Shown one piece after another: positions 35,180-42,638 of a stretch of 64,000 bases of DNA. A model generated the notes under the pieces. That model made no database searches, had not been told where the DNA came from, and saw nothing but the letters and a program-made list of their open reading frames with translations. Positions within the stretch are counted from its first letter, which is position 1. Each line of letters opens with the position of its first letter. The DNA is from Spirosoma agri (lineage in GTDB: Bacteria > Bacteroidota > Bacteroidia > Cytophagales > Spirosomataceae), in contig NZ_JAAGNZ010000001.1 in assembly GCF_010747415.1 (NCBI RefSeq), forward strand, positions 3,658,001-3,722,000. Reading direction: 5' to 3'. The position numbers and the translations under genes were made by a program.

Positions 35180-35326
35180 TTATTTGGTTCGCCTTTCTTT
35201 GGGTTCATTTGACTCACGTAGTACCTGACGGCCAGTTTCATAGCGCTCCCGTTCGACTTGCGGTGGAGGTGATGGGGTTGGTGCCGGTGGCGGTGTTTGG
35301 GCTGGCTGGCTTGGTTCAGTTGCCAT
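35180..35326 (-). CDS. 48-aa proline-rich small protein
   Basis: The ATG at 35326 starts MATEPSQPAQTPPPAPTPSP, followed by PPQVERERYETGRQV and a charged tail. The first residues resemble those of the 93-aa protein at 38420-38701 (MATELNQQPD). It is divergent from the gene at 35426 across a 99-nt promoter region. Function unknown. Confidence 0.5.
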   Translation of the reverse strand: MATEPSQPAQTPPPAPTPSPPPQVERERYETGRQVLRESNEPKERRTK

Positions 35327-35391
35327 AGTAGTGTGTGGCTTAGTCGAGGTTTTAGTTTCCGGTTGAATGTTATTGTCAGGCTTTATGTTAT

Positions 35392-35399
35392 TACATTTG
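35392..35399 (+). promoter_or_regulatory. -7 promoter element
   Basis: TACATTTG matches TAnnTTTG, with a TTG at 35373-35375 upstream (16-nt spacing, slightly short). It lies 27 nt before the ATG at 35426. Confidence 0.45.
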
Positions 35400-35425
35400 C
35401 AAGCAAACTATTCATACTCAATACA

Positions 35426-35620
35426 ATGGAAATCATATCATACATCCTTGTTGCTGTAGCACTCGCCGTCTGTGTATTCTGCGAACGCCGTATCAAACGC
35501 TATCAGGCGGAACAAAAAAGGCTTTTCGACGAGCAAAAACGCGAAATGACTCGTTTGGAAGCGAACATTGACCTGTTACTGAATAAGCTCAACTCGAATG
35601 TTCAGCTGCATCAGAATTAG
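35426..35620 (+). CDS. 64-aa single-TM protein with coiled coil
   Basis: The ATG at 35426 gives one N-terminal TM helix (about 4-20) and then a charged coiled coil (RRIKRYQAEQKRLFDEQKRE). This is the shape of a small membrane-anchored phage accessory protein. It has its own promoter element and converges on the 320-aa gene. Function unknown. Confidence 0.6.
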   Translation: MEIISYILVAVALAVCVFCERRIKRYQAEQKRLFDEQKREMTRLEANIDLLLNKLNSNVQLHQN

Positions 35621-35628
35621 TTCTACTC

Positions 35629-36591
35629 CTATTCTGCTTTTTGTCCTCCCTCGCTAAGCAGTTTAGTCTTTGATTCAAGTAGTTCCTTGATTGAGAAATC
35701 GGGAAAAAGTGGCTTTATCTCATCAGAAGCTTTTATGGATGGGTAAAATTGAGCCCCCTTTTCTATAAGTGCGCCAATTGCCTCAATAGAGCCCCGCATG
35801 TTATTATTCAGGTTCGGCGAATCCTTATCCGCCATATACATACTTATGATATGCTGAGCCTCCCCTTCCTCGATTAGTTGAATTTTTTTTCGCTCTGCCT
35901 CAATAAGCATTTCCAGGTAGTCATTTTTGATTTCAAGCGTTCTTGCATGTTCAATAAATACTTTACCTTCTCTTGCTTTATTTTGAATAGCAACAGCTGC
36001 CCAGATTAGATTTGCACATAATTTAAGCGCCATACCAGCAGCTCCAATTATTCCAAGTGTGATCCAAACAGAACCACTGTCAACTTTCTCAACAGTTACT
36101 TGGCCACCAATTTCTAAGACGGGTGTGTTAAATGACCTTCTTAGAAGATTAGCGGCCTTTTCCAGTTCCTCTAAGCTATCTATATGTTTTAATTCGACAT
36201 CTAAGCTCTCCTCCGTTGCTTCTGTAAACTCTTTCGGTCCAACAAAATTTATAAACCTAATAACCGAACTCATAAGATCAACTGATGCGTTGATTAATGC
36301 CTCTGCACTTGCCTTATCTGTTGGATAATACTCTCTAGTTGAGTTTTCAATTGGCTCAAGTATTCTTCTTATTAAAGGCGTAATCAAATAAGGAGCAAAT
36401 AATTTAACTTTTTCATAAGCATCCCGAAAAACGGGTAAGTCATAAAATAAATGATCCTTATCAGGGTCATTATTATAATCGTGTTTTTTTAACTCTAGTA
36501 ATGGGTATACTTTAGAAAGTATTCTGTAAGCTTGTTTATTATTCATGCCTTTTCTAGCGGTGTGGAGTAGGGTATAATTTGATGAAATCAC
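35629..36591 (-). CDS. Hypothetical membrane-associated protein (320 aa)
   Basis: The GTG at 36591 overlaps the upstream stop (GTGA), indicating translational coupling; an ATG at residue 16 is the alternative. The protein is mostly helical, with one likely TM segment (WITLGIIGAAGMALKLCANL, about 174-193) followed by a long coiled coil. It is transcribed with the DUF2158 and Abi-alpha genes. No family recognised. Confidence 0.65.
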   Translation of the reverse strand: MISSNYTLLHTARKGMNNKQAYRILSKVYPLLELKKHDYNNDPDKDHLFYDLPVFRDAYEKVKLFAPYLITPLIRRILEPIENSTREYYPTDKASAEALINASVDLMSSVIRFINFVGPKEFTEATEESLDVELKHIDSLEELEKAANLLRRSFNTPVLEIGGQVTVEKVDSGSVWITLGIIGAAGMALKLCANLIWAAVAIQNKAREGKVFIEHARTLEIKNDYLEMLIEAERKKIQLIEEGEAQHIISMYMADKDSPNLNNNMRGSIEAIGALIEKGAQFYPSIKASDEIKPLFPDFSIKELLESKTKLLSEGGQKAE

Positions 36592-36773
36592 ATTTTTTCT
36601 TCCTCCTTCGCTAATCTCAATGAGCTTGGAAACATTTTAGCCGTTTTAAATTCGCTGTTTTTGTCAAACCAAACACAAACAGCTTCCGCGCCGATATATC
36701 CGCTAAAGGTCATTATTGGACCACCTGATTTTAACTGCACCAAATCCCCTTGTTTAATTTTTTCGTTTTCCAT
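36588..36773 (-). CDS. YodC/DUF2158-like small protein
   Basis: The 61-aa protein starts at the ATG at 36773 and contains GDLVQLKSGGPIMTFSGY and VWFD, the core of the small beta-barrel DUF2158 (YodC) family. Function of the family is unknown. It is in a leftward group with the Abi-alpha gene. Confidence 0.8.
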   Translation of the reverse strand: MENEKIKQGDLVQLKSGGPIMTFSGYIGAEAVCVWFDKNSEFKTAKMFPSSLRLAKEEEKM

Positions 36774-36843
36774 TTTCTTAAAAATTAGATGAAAACAATA
36801 CCACTTTATATTATATGCACTTTCATTAATACTGGCGATTAAT

Positions 36844-37677
36844 TCATCCACCAACTAATTCGTTACCCTTTCCCGAAAGGCATGCTTGTTTGAACTGAAT
36901 ACCGAAATCAGTAAGTCTTATTAACTTGTTATATGCTGATGCAGTGTAGTTGGAGCCAAGCACACCTATTAACAGATTATACTCTTCAGATCCCGTTAAT
37001 CTATCGTACTCTGATATATCATTGAGTTTTTGTCCATATGGAATCTCAAGAATTCCTAAACGGCACAGATTATTTAAATAGTTTGGAAGAAGATCGGGTA
37101 CTTTTACATTGGCCTCCATATTAATGTGTGAATAGTTGTCATAATAATTTAAATATCCGGGATTATCACCTCTTTTAACCCTGATGTCAACTAAGGGCTT
37201 TTTATCAGTTTCACCGAAAATATTTATTATTAAACCCTCATCTGAAGTTAGATTTTTGATGATTTCTACAAAGCTAGGGTGAGCCAACTGCACAGTATCC
37301 CTGTCCATAGCATTAGCTATTAGATTGGCATACATTTCTGCTAATGTTTCGTTGTGGCCAGTAAACCGTAAAGACTCTACAGCTGGGCCAACAACATGAG
37401 GGTCAGGCGTGACAATATTTTCGGGTGGAGTATTGCTAAGCTTTTTCTCTAGGGTCGAAGTGAGCCAATCACTGATCTTTTCGTAGCCCCAGACTATTCC
37501 AGTAATTGGAGCTAAGGCTACATGAATGATTTTTGCGGCATTACCCAGACCTTTACCTACTTCTTGTAAAGCTGGCTGTGCTAAATCATTGTAAATTGGT
37601 ACAGCTTGAACCAAACCAGTTGCCGCTTCAATAGTACCTTTTACAATACCTCCGCCATTGCTGTCTTCGTCTGCCAT
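36844..37677 (-). CDS. Abi-alpha (DUF4393) family protein
   Basis: The 277-aa protein has a Gly/Ala-rich start, then ALAPITGIVWGYEKISDWL (about 56-74), PHVVGPAVESLRF and ETLAEMYANLIANAMD, which mark the Abi-alpha/DUF4393 family. Members have been linked to abortive infection. It lies in the prophage cargo block with DUF2158 and DUF4145 proteins and is probably a superinfection-exclusion or defence gene. Activity is inferred from family and place. Confidence 0.75.
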   Translation of the reverse strand: MADEDSNGGGIVKGTIEAATGLVQAVPIYNDLAQPALQEVGKGLGNAAKIIHVALAPITGIVWGYEKISDWLTSTLEKKLSNTPPENIVTPDPHVVGPAVESLRFTGHNETLAEMYANLIANAMDRDTVQLAHPSFVEIIKNLTSDEGLIINIFGETDKKPLVDIRVKRGDNPGYLNYYDNYSHINMEANVKVPDLLPNYLNNLCRLGILEIPYGQKLNDISEYDRLTGSEEYNLLIGVLGSNYTASAYNKLIRLTDFGIQFKQACLSGKGNELVGG

Positions 37678-37713
37678 GCTTTCCTTAAAGTGTGGATTAG
37701 GTGTATTGGTTAG

Positions 37714-38388
37714 TTAATTTGGTATATTAGGCACTGAGATTATAGTAGATGGTGCTGGGTCTGAAAGCTTAGTACTCTCACTGTTATTCGTTGCAGCAAT
37801 TCCCCGAGTCACTTTAGCGGGCAATACAAATAGAAATTCAGCGAGCGTTCGGGTAAATTCTACCGCTTTTTTAGCATCTTCAACAGATGGCATACTCGCA
37901 TTTTCGTCAGCGTGCCGTTCGTCATTAGCGTCAAGCCGGACCTGATGCGCCCACGTTTCCATATCGGGGGTTAACAGTCCATTCTTAGCTGCTTCGTCAA
38001 TTCGCTTATATAGGCTTCCTTTCGAATACCCTTTCTCTTTTAGCATTGCATCTACAGCGCTCGCGCAGAGCATTATAGAACCAGAAGGAGCAAACGTGGT
38101 TTCGATAGCCTGTTGAAGGAAGTTTCTTACTTTGGGTGGTAGAATATCGCTTAGCGTATCAACGCCTGGATAAGTTTCTTGTACAACTTTTCGGTTATAA
38201 CCATCGATTTTTGCAGAAGCTGTTACAACTCCTCCGCAACGACTGCATTTATAAGTTCTCCAGTACCTGGTATCTTTACCATTATCTGTTTGTGTATAAA
38301 ATTCACCAGACACAAAGACTAAATTAGGCTTATCAACTGAGCAATGCGGACACTTGCCCAATTTTAAGTGATCATCAAGGGTTAACAT
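37714..38388 (-). CDS. DUF4145-domain protein with N-terminal zinc ribbon
   Basis: The 224-aa protein has two cysteine pairs, CPHC near 14 and CSRC near 49, forming a zinc ribbon. A helical DUF4145-type domain follows with ASAVDAMLKEKGYSKGSLYK and RLDANDERHAD (the conserved N-x-x-x-H segment). DUF4145 is often found attached to nuclease domains in restriction and defence loci; here it stands alone. It is in the same leftward group as Abi-alpha. Confidence 0.78.
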   Translation of the reverse strand: MLTLDDHLKLGKCPHCSVDKPNLVFVSGEFYTQTDNGKDTRYWRTYKCSRCGGVVTASAKIDGYNRKVVQETYPGVDTLSDILPPKVRNFLQQAIETTFAPSGSIMLCASAVDAMLKEKGYSKGSLYKRIDEAAKNGLLTPDMETWAHQVRLDANDERHADENASMPSVEDAKKAVEFTRTLAEFLFVLPAKVTRGIAATNNSESTKLSDPAPSTIISVPNIPN

Positions 38389-38419
38389 ATATATAGGCGT
38401 GGTTTAGATAATAGCCTGA

Positions 38420-38701
38420 TCAAGCTTTATCCTTATTGCTCAGCTCTTCCAAAATTTTCAATGCTCTTGCGGCAATATCTTTGGCAAGAGCGTTAATTTC
38501 CTCTTCTACTTTTGCCTTTGCAGCTTCTTCGTCTTCCCCCCTCAAGTGCGCTAAAATTCGAGTTGATTTCATAGCAGCAGCAAGGCTCGTAGCCTCTATC
38601 CTGCTTAGCGAGGTAATGAGATAGGGCGTTAAATTATTTAGAGTCAGAGTAACGGTTTTGTCAAAGCGTGAATCTGGTTGTTGATTTAGTTCAGTTGCCA
38701 T
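38420..38701 (-). CDS. Hypothetical helical protein (93 aa)
   Basis: The start is MATELNQQPDSRFDKTVTLT and the C-terminal half is a charged amphipathic helix (DEEAAKAKVEEEINALAKDI). Its first residues resemble the 48-aa protein at 35180. It lies between the repressor and the DUF4145 gene on the repressor strand. Function unknown. Confidence 0.6.
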   Translation of the reverse strand: MATELNQQPDSRFDKTVTLTLNNLTPYLITSLSRIEATSLAAAMKSTRILAHLRGEDEEAAKAKVEEEINALAKDIAARALKILEELSNKDKA

Positions 38702-38737
38702 GATTAGGTGCGGATTGGTTAGTGAGAAAAGTTAGGT

Positions 38738-39442
38738 TTAGTCAGCAGGAGAATCAATAATGCGCAGTATTTTCCAGATATGGTGTATCTGATCTGTGGG
38801 TACAGTCGTGCTTCCATAATCGGGATTATCTGAGTGAAGGGTTAAAAAACCTTTGGTGTATAATTCGTTATCTTTTATGCGCTTTACGACGAAAGAGTCA
38901 TTATAGCTTATTGCATATACCCCAGACGAGATATATTCCCAATCGGCTGGGTTAACTATTTTACATCGAATTTTTGTACCTTCTGAGTACTTCGGATACA
39001 TACTTTGACCTCTAACTTCAAAGACTACATTCCGCTCTACGTTCTCGCCCCTCTTTATTATCACTTTTATCTTTTCTGCCTGACCGTAATTCGATTCAGG
39101 ATCTGACATCTCGTTAAAGCTGCCCTGCAACGGGATTGAATAGTAAGGTAACCACGCACTTTCATACTCTTCGTCATCTACCATTTTCAGTTCGACAGTC
39201 CCTTTCGGAGCAAACATTTCCCCTTGGCCGGTTTCCCACCAAATAGGGTTCAAATGCAACAACCTTACTAGTTCATTTGACTTATGCTTACCGATAGGTC
39301 TTTTCCCCGCTTCCATCTGGTAATAATTCGATGGATTCTCCTCAAGTTTATCCGCAAACTGTTTAGGATTCAATCCAAGCGTCTCTCTTACTTGAATTAA
39401 TCTTTGGGCTTTATCACTCACAAGTTCTAACAGTTCGGTCAT
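38738..39442 (-). CDS. Prophage repressor (XRE helix-turn-helix plus S24 peptidase)
   Basis: The ATG at 39442 gives a 234-aa protein. An XRE-type DNA-binding domain (about 10-65, LNPKQFADKLEENPSNYYQM) precedes an S24 LexA-like domain with catalytic S147 in GQSMYP and K187 in FVVKRIK. It should keep the prophage silent and cleave itself on SOS induction. No clear Ala-Gly cleavage site is visible between the domains. It is divergent from the Cro-like gene across an operator region. Confidence 0.92.
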   Translation of the reverse strand: MTELLELVSDKAQRLIQVRETLGLNPKQFADKLEENPSNYYQMEAGKRPIGKHKSNELVRLLHLNPIWWETGQGEMFAPKGTVELKMVDDEEYESAWLPYYSIPLQGSFNEMSDPESNYGQAEKIKVIIKRGENVERNVVFEVRGQSMYPKYSEGTKIRCKIVNPADWEYISSGVYAISYNDSFVVKRIKDNELYTKGFLTLHSDNPDYGSTTVPTDQIHHIWKILRIIDSPAD

Positions 39443-39452
39443 AGTAATAAAA

Positions 39453-39500
39453 ATATAGTTCAAAAGATTTGCTTTGAATAGTTCAAATGAACTATATTTG
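39453..39500 (+). promoter_or_regulatory. Lysogeny switch: operators and early promoter
   Basis: A palindrome TAGTTCAAATGAACTA (39479-39494, one more pair outside) lies between a TTTG at 39468-39471 and TATATTTG at 39493-39500, which form a -33/-7 promoter for the Cro-like gene. An extra half-site ATATAGTTCA is at 39453-39462, close to the repressor start. Repressor binding to the palindrome would block the early promoter. Confidence 0.7.
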
Positions 39501-39531
39501 CTATCAGTTACGAACGATAGCAAGCAAATCT

Positions 39532-39774
39532 ATGTCAAATGCCTTCATAACGCAAGAAAACCCAGTTGAAACGGTAGCAAATAATACACAAGCGTTTCGT
39601 CGTGCGTATAAGCGGTTAAATTCCGGTGAGCAGAAAGACGAGCAGAAAGCATTCTGCCGCCACTACTCAATCTCACCGCCCGCCTTCCGGGCTCGATTGT
39701 CTGGATCGACCCGCGTTTCGGATAGTGAGTTAGCTTGGTTCGAAAAACGCGTAGCAACCTACTTCCCCAGTTAG
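39532..39774 (+). CDS. Cro-like small DNA-binding protein
   Basis: The ATG at 39532 gives 80 residues with a helix-turn-helix-like segment (CRHYSISPPAFRARLSGSTR, about 44-63). Its place opposite the S24 repressor and first in the rightward early operon suggests a Cro-like role. Sequence similarity alone is weak. Confidence 0.65.
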   Translation: MSNAFITQENPVETVANNTQAFRRAYKRLNSGEQKDEQKAFCRHYSISPPAFRARLSGSTRVSDSELAWFEKRVATYFPS

Positions 39775-39776
39775 CC

Positions 39777-40073
39777 ATGACGCACGATGAACATAAAATC
39801 CCAGCCACTGAGGTTCTTAGGCAATTTTTAGCTGGAACGAAGACACCACAACAAATTCACGAAGCTCAACCCCCTATGCCACAAGAAGAAAAGCAAGCCC
39901 TAGCCGATCAGATTCGGCAGAAAGCAACTGAGTTGAATGATCTCGTCAAAACCGCTACCGATGCCGGGCTAACGGTTGACTTGACCACACCTGATATCTA
40001 TCAGTCGCTAATTCGTGGTGCACAACCCAGTATCAAGATCGATATCAGAGAGATTCAAACCACAAAATTCTAA
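39777..40073 (+). CDS. Hypothetical early protein (98 aa), paralogue of the next gene
   Basis: The ATG at 39777 lies two bases after the Cro-like stop. The second half contains EEKQALADQIRQKATELNDL, AGLTV and an ending KIDIREIQ; the 67-aa product downstream has KGVLADQIRQTISTLNSQL, AGLAV and VEVTIKEAE at matching places. A gene duplication is likely. Function unknown. Confidence 0.7.
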   Translation: MTHDEHKIPATEVLRQFLAGTKTPQQIHEAQPPMPQEEKQALADQIRQKATELNDLVKTATDAGLTVDLTTPDIYQSLIRGAQPSIKIDIREIQTTKF

Positions 40074-40076
40074 ACA

Positions 40077-40280
40077 ATGAGTGTCGACGAAAAAGGAGTC
40101 TTAGCTGATCAAATTCGTCAGACGATCAGCACACTCAACTCGCAGCTCACAGTAGCCCACTACGCCGGACTGGCCGTTGTTATTCAGGGCGCAAGGGACT
40201 GCGAGATCATGGTTGCTGGTAATGGGCAATCCCCGCACGTGGAAGTGACAATCAAGGAAGCAGAAATTAGGCACTATTAG
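40077..40280 (+). CDS. Hypothetical early protein (67 aa), paralogue of the preceding gene
   Basis: It begins MSVDEKGVLADQIRQTISTL and aligns with the C-terminal two thirds of the preceding 98-aa protein. The genes are 3 nt apart, so they are probably cotranslated. No known family recognised. Confidence 0.7.
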   Translation: MSVDEKGVLADQIRQTISTLNSQLTVAHYAGLAVVIQGARDCEIMVAGNGQSPHVEVTIKEAEIRHY

Positions 40281-40282
40281 CC

Positions 40283-41071
40283 ATGAACACGTTACAGGTT
40301 TTCAGCTACAATGACTTTTCGATCGAGTTTGAGCTGATCGGCAGTCAGGTTTACGCCAATGCAACAGCCATGTGTAAACCCTTTGGTAAACGTCCCAACG
40401 ACTGGTATGTACTTCCTGACACCCAACGCTACATTCAGGCAATTACCGGAAAATCTGGTAATTCTGATTATCAGCTCTTTATCAAAAAAGCGGGAAATCC
40501 TGACTATGGCGGGGGTACCTGGATACACGAAAAGTTGATCATTAAGCTGGCTCAGTGGCTGGATGTTGACTTTGAAGTATGGTGCGATCAGCAAATCGCT
40601 ACGCTATTGACTCGCCGGCAACTCGCCGTTTCCACTCCCTCTTACATGATCGAAGACCCCATTCAGCGGGCCGAAGCGTGGATCCGGGAAGCGAAAGAGA
40701 AACAGGCGCTAAGCTTTCAGAACGCTGAGCTTAAACCAAAGGCCGAGTACGCCGAAACGGTACTGCTCAGCGAGTCGGCGCTGACGACCACGAAAATTGC
40801 GCAGCAGCTGGGCATGTCGGCCATTAAGCTCAACCGGATTCTGCGCGACAAACGGGTGCAGTATAAGCAGTCGGGCATCTGGAACCTCTACAGCGTTCAC
40901 ACCGGTAAGGGGTACGCTACCCTTCGAACGTATATGCACCCCGGTAGCGATGGCATTATTCGCACGGAACACCTGCTGGTCTGGACCGAAGCGGGTCGTC
41001 AGTTCATTCACCAGCTGCTCAATCCCGCCCTAAGTCCAGTCGCCAGCCCGCTACGAGTCGCCACAGCCTAA
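40283..41071 (+). CDS. KilA-N domain phage antirepressor
   Basis: The 262-aa protein has a KilA-N DNA-binding domain (about 10-108: VYANATAMCKPFGKRPNDWY, WIHEKLIIKLAQWLDVDFEVW). A C-terminal ANT/KilAC-type winged helix follows (about 155-250: LTTTKIAQQLGMSAIKLNRI, TEAGRQFIHQLL). Such proteins counter the prophage repressor or regulate early genes. It lies in the early operon two bases after the 67-aa gene. Confidence 0.9.
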   Translation: MNTLQVFSYNDFSIEFELIGSQVYANATAMCKPFGKRPNDWYVLPDTQRYIQAITGKSGNSDYQLFIKKAGNPDYGGGTWIHEKLIIKLAQWLDVDFEVWCDQQIATLLTRRQLAVSTPSYMIEDPIQRAEAWIREAKEKQALSFQNAELKPKAEYAETVLLSESALTTTKIAQQLGMSAIKLNRILRDKRVQYKQSGIWNLYSVHTGKGYATLRTYMHPGSDGIIRTEHLLVWTEAGRQFIHQLLNPALSPVASPLRVATA

Positions 41072-41084
41072 ATACTCCCTTGTT

Positions 41085-41348
41085 ATGGATAATCCCTTTG
41101 AAACGCTCTCGACGCAGCTTAGTCATTTGCAGGGACTGGTGCAAACGCTGTCCAAAAATGTGCAGGCGCAAAAACCTGTCCCTGAATCCGACGATCCGAT
41201 CACGGTCAAACAGGCGGCTGAATACCTGCACCTGTCCCAGTCGGCACTCTACCAGAATATCGATCGTATTCCTCACCGCAAACGGCACGGTAAGCTCTAT
41301 TTCTTTAAAAGTCAGCTCCGGGCCTACCTCGACGAGGGTAATGCGTAA
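41085..41348 (+). CDS. Excisionase-like helix-turn-helix protein
   Basis: The 87-aa protein has a MerR/excisionase-type HTH_17 domain (ITVKQAAEYLHLSQSALYQN, about 38-57, then RHGKLYFFKSQLRAYL). It may direct prophage excision with the integrase, although it is 9 kb from it. General early regulation is an alternative. Confidence 0.85.
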   Translation: MDNPFETLSTQLSHLQGLVQTLSKNVQAQKPVPESDDPITVKQAAEYLHLSQSALYQNIDRIPHRKRHGKLYFFKSQLRAYLDEGNA

Positions 41349-41356
41349 GGCAGGCA

Positions 41357-41454
41357 CTACAATCTAAATCAACTAGTGAAGCGTGACCTATAATCTAAAT
41401 CAGTAAAAGGCACGCCCGGCAAAAAGCGTCCGGGCGTGACCTACAATCTAAATC
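41357..41454. repeat. Three direct repeats with a 9-bp hairpin
   Basis: CTAYAATCTAAATC occurs at 41357-41370, 41388-41401 and 41441-41454. The last two share an extended 21-nt unit beginning GCGTGACC. A hairpin CACGCCCGG/CCGGGCGTG (41411-41438) lies between copies 2 and 3. There is no T run. It may be a protein binding array or an intergenic repeat. Confidence 0.75.
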
Positions 41455-41467
41455 TAACAGTAAAGTT

Positions 41468-41887
41468 ATGCAAACTCTCCAAGCTCCCCGCAAACGGCTT
41501 GTTTTTGCCGCATTGCTGGCCACCTTCTCCACGAACGCAATCAGTTCACCCGCCCCCGAGACAGCACCCCTCACCCTGGCGGATCTGGATGCTGAGCAGG
41601 ATTTTTCCGAACTCGAACACCTGGTCAGCAAACTGGCCGGTCCCCACTGCTCCAGCATCGAATTTCACGACGATAACCGCAAACACGGCTGCCGCTCCCT
41701 GGAATGGATCGTTTGTACGCCGGTTTACAACGGCTATTCCGATCGCAATGAAGACGGAGTTTACGCCGACACCTCACCCCTGCGGGAAATTATCTGGGTG
41801 CCGGTTGAGGCTCACCACACCATTCAGAACATCGCCGAACGGGTAGCCTACGAAGTACAGTGTATCGACGATAACCGCTTCGCCTAG
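41468..41887 (+). CDS. Hypothetical phage protein (139 aa)
   Basis: The start MQTLQAPRKRLVFAALLATF looks like a weak signal peptide or membrane-proximal helix. The rest is acidic with HCSSIEF, HGCRSLEW and YEVQCID cysteines. It may be exported. It follows the triple repeat and begins a tight run of small genes. No family recognised. Confidence 0.65.
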   Translation: MQTLQAPRKRLVFAALLATFSTNAISSPAPETAPLTLADLDAEQDFSELEHLVSKLAGPHCSSIEFHDDNRKHGCRSLEWIVCTPVYNGYSDRNEDGVYADTSPLREIIWVPVEAHHTIQNIAERVAYEVQCIDDNRFA

Positions 41888-41894
41888 CCTAGCC

Positions 41895-42113
41895 ATGACA
41901 ACACTCAAACTTATCGGTTGGGGCTGCCTGGTGGTGGCCCTGCTGATCAATATTCCCTTTTGGATTCATATCATCCGGCATTTAAAGCTACGTAGCCTCT
42001 GGCGGGAACTTTGCGCCTGGTGGCTGCTGCGGTCGGAGGATCTGGGCGGACTGCTGCTGATCGTGCTGGTTGTTGCGTTTCTCTGGGTTGGCCTACTTAT
42101 CACCTGCCCATGA
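41895..42113 (+). CDS. Small two-TM membrane protein (72 aa)
   Basis: TM helices span about 7-26 and 50-70, with a Trp/Arg-rich loop. The stop overlaps the next start (ATGA at 42110-42113). Function unknown. Confidence 0.65.
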   Translation: MTTLKLIGWGCLVVALLINIPFWIHIIRHLKLRSLWRELCAWWLLRSEDLGGLLLIVLVVAFLWVGLLITCP

Positions 42114-42397
42114 GTCTGCTCAACGATATCTACCAAACGCACCTGCAAACGCTGCTGGGCAAGACAACCCGCATCGAGGAAATTGACATCGATGATGATT
42201 TCATCACGTTTGCCCTGCCCGTCGATCAGCCACTGGATCTGCAATTGGGCGTAAAGCTCACCATCTACGGCATCAACGAGGGTAAACTATACTGCTCCAT
42301 TTTCAACCACGAACTGGAAAAGCAACTGGCCGATCTGCCCCGGTTTGATGCGCTCAAGCAACACATTTTTACCGAAGCCTCCCATGACCAAACGTGA
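42110..42397 (+). CDS. Hypothetical phage protein (95 aa)
   Basis: The ATG at 42110 overlaps the upstream TGA. The protein starts MSLLNDIYQTHLQTLLGKTT and is acidic and soluble. It overlaps the following 36-aa gene by 14 nt, which supports a translationally coupled early operon. No family recognised. Confidence 0.65.
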   Translation: MSLLNDIYQTHLQTLLGKTTRIEEIDIDDDFITFALPVDQPLDLQLGVKLTIYGINEGKLYCSIFNHELEKQLADLPRFDALKQHIFTEASHDQT

Positions 42398-42494
42398 ACG
42401 ACTGAAAGCAGAAAAAGCCGAACGGGACCGTGTTCGGCAGGAACAAAAGGATTGGTACGAACGCGAAAAAGCCCGGCTCGCCCAGCAAGTCTAA
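42384..42494 (+). CDS. 36-aa charged helical peptide
   Basis: The frame MTKRERLKAEKAERDRVRQE continues to RLAQQV and stops at 42494. It is a single charged helix. It fits between the 95-aa gene (14-nt overlap) and the 40-aa gene (2-nt gap), so it is plausible although very short. Confidence 0.5.
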   Translation: MTKRERLKAEKAERDRVRQEQKDWYEREKARLAQQV

Positions 42495-42496
42495 CC

Positions 42497-42619
42497 ATGT
42501 CGAAACGCACACGCTACTACGTCTGGGTGATCTTTTTTGCCCTGCTGCTGGGCGGCTTCGCCTGCAAACATTCGCTCTACTTCCGAGCCAACTTTCCGGC
42601 CCTCTGGAGCCGGCACTAG
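42497..42619 (+). CDS. 40-aa single-TM peptide
   Basis: The frame MSKRTRYYVWVIFFALLLGG continues to WSRH. One TM helix covers about 8-23, and a cysteine follows at 23 (GGFAC), so a lipobox-like end is possible. It lies 2 nt after the 36-aa gene and 19 nt before the initiator gene. Confidence 0.5.
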   Translation: MSKRTRYYVWVIFFALLLGGFACKHSLYFRANFPALWSRH

Positions 42620-42638
42620 CGTCTATTTTTTATTTTTT

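Noticed and set aside
34979..35212. 77-codon hydrophobic plus-strand frame
   Set aside because: It overlaps the end of the 199-aa gene and two better minus-strand small genes. Its composition follows from the antisense of charged codons.
41357..41454. CRISPR-like array
   Set aside because: Only three short repeats with unequal spacers and no cas genes. Better seen as a regulatory or intergenic repeat.
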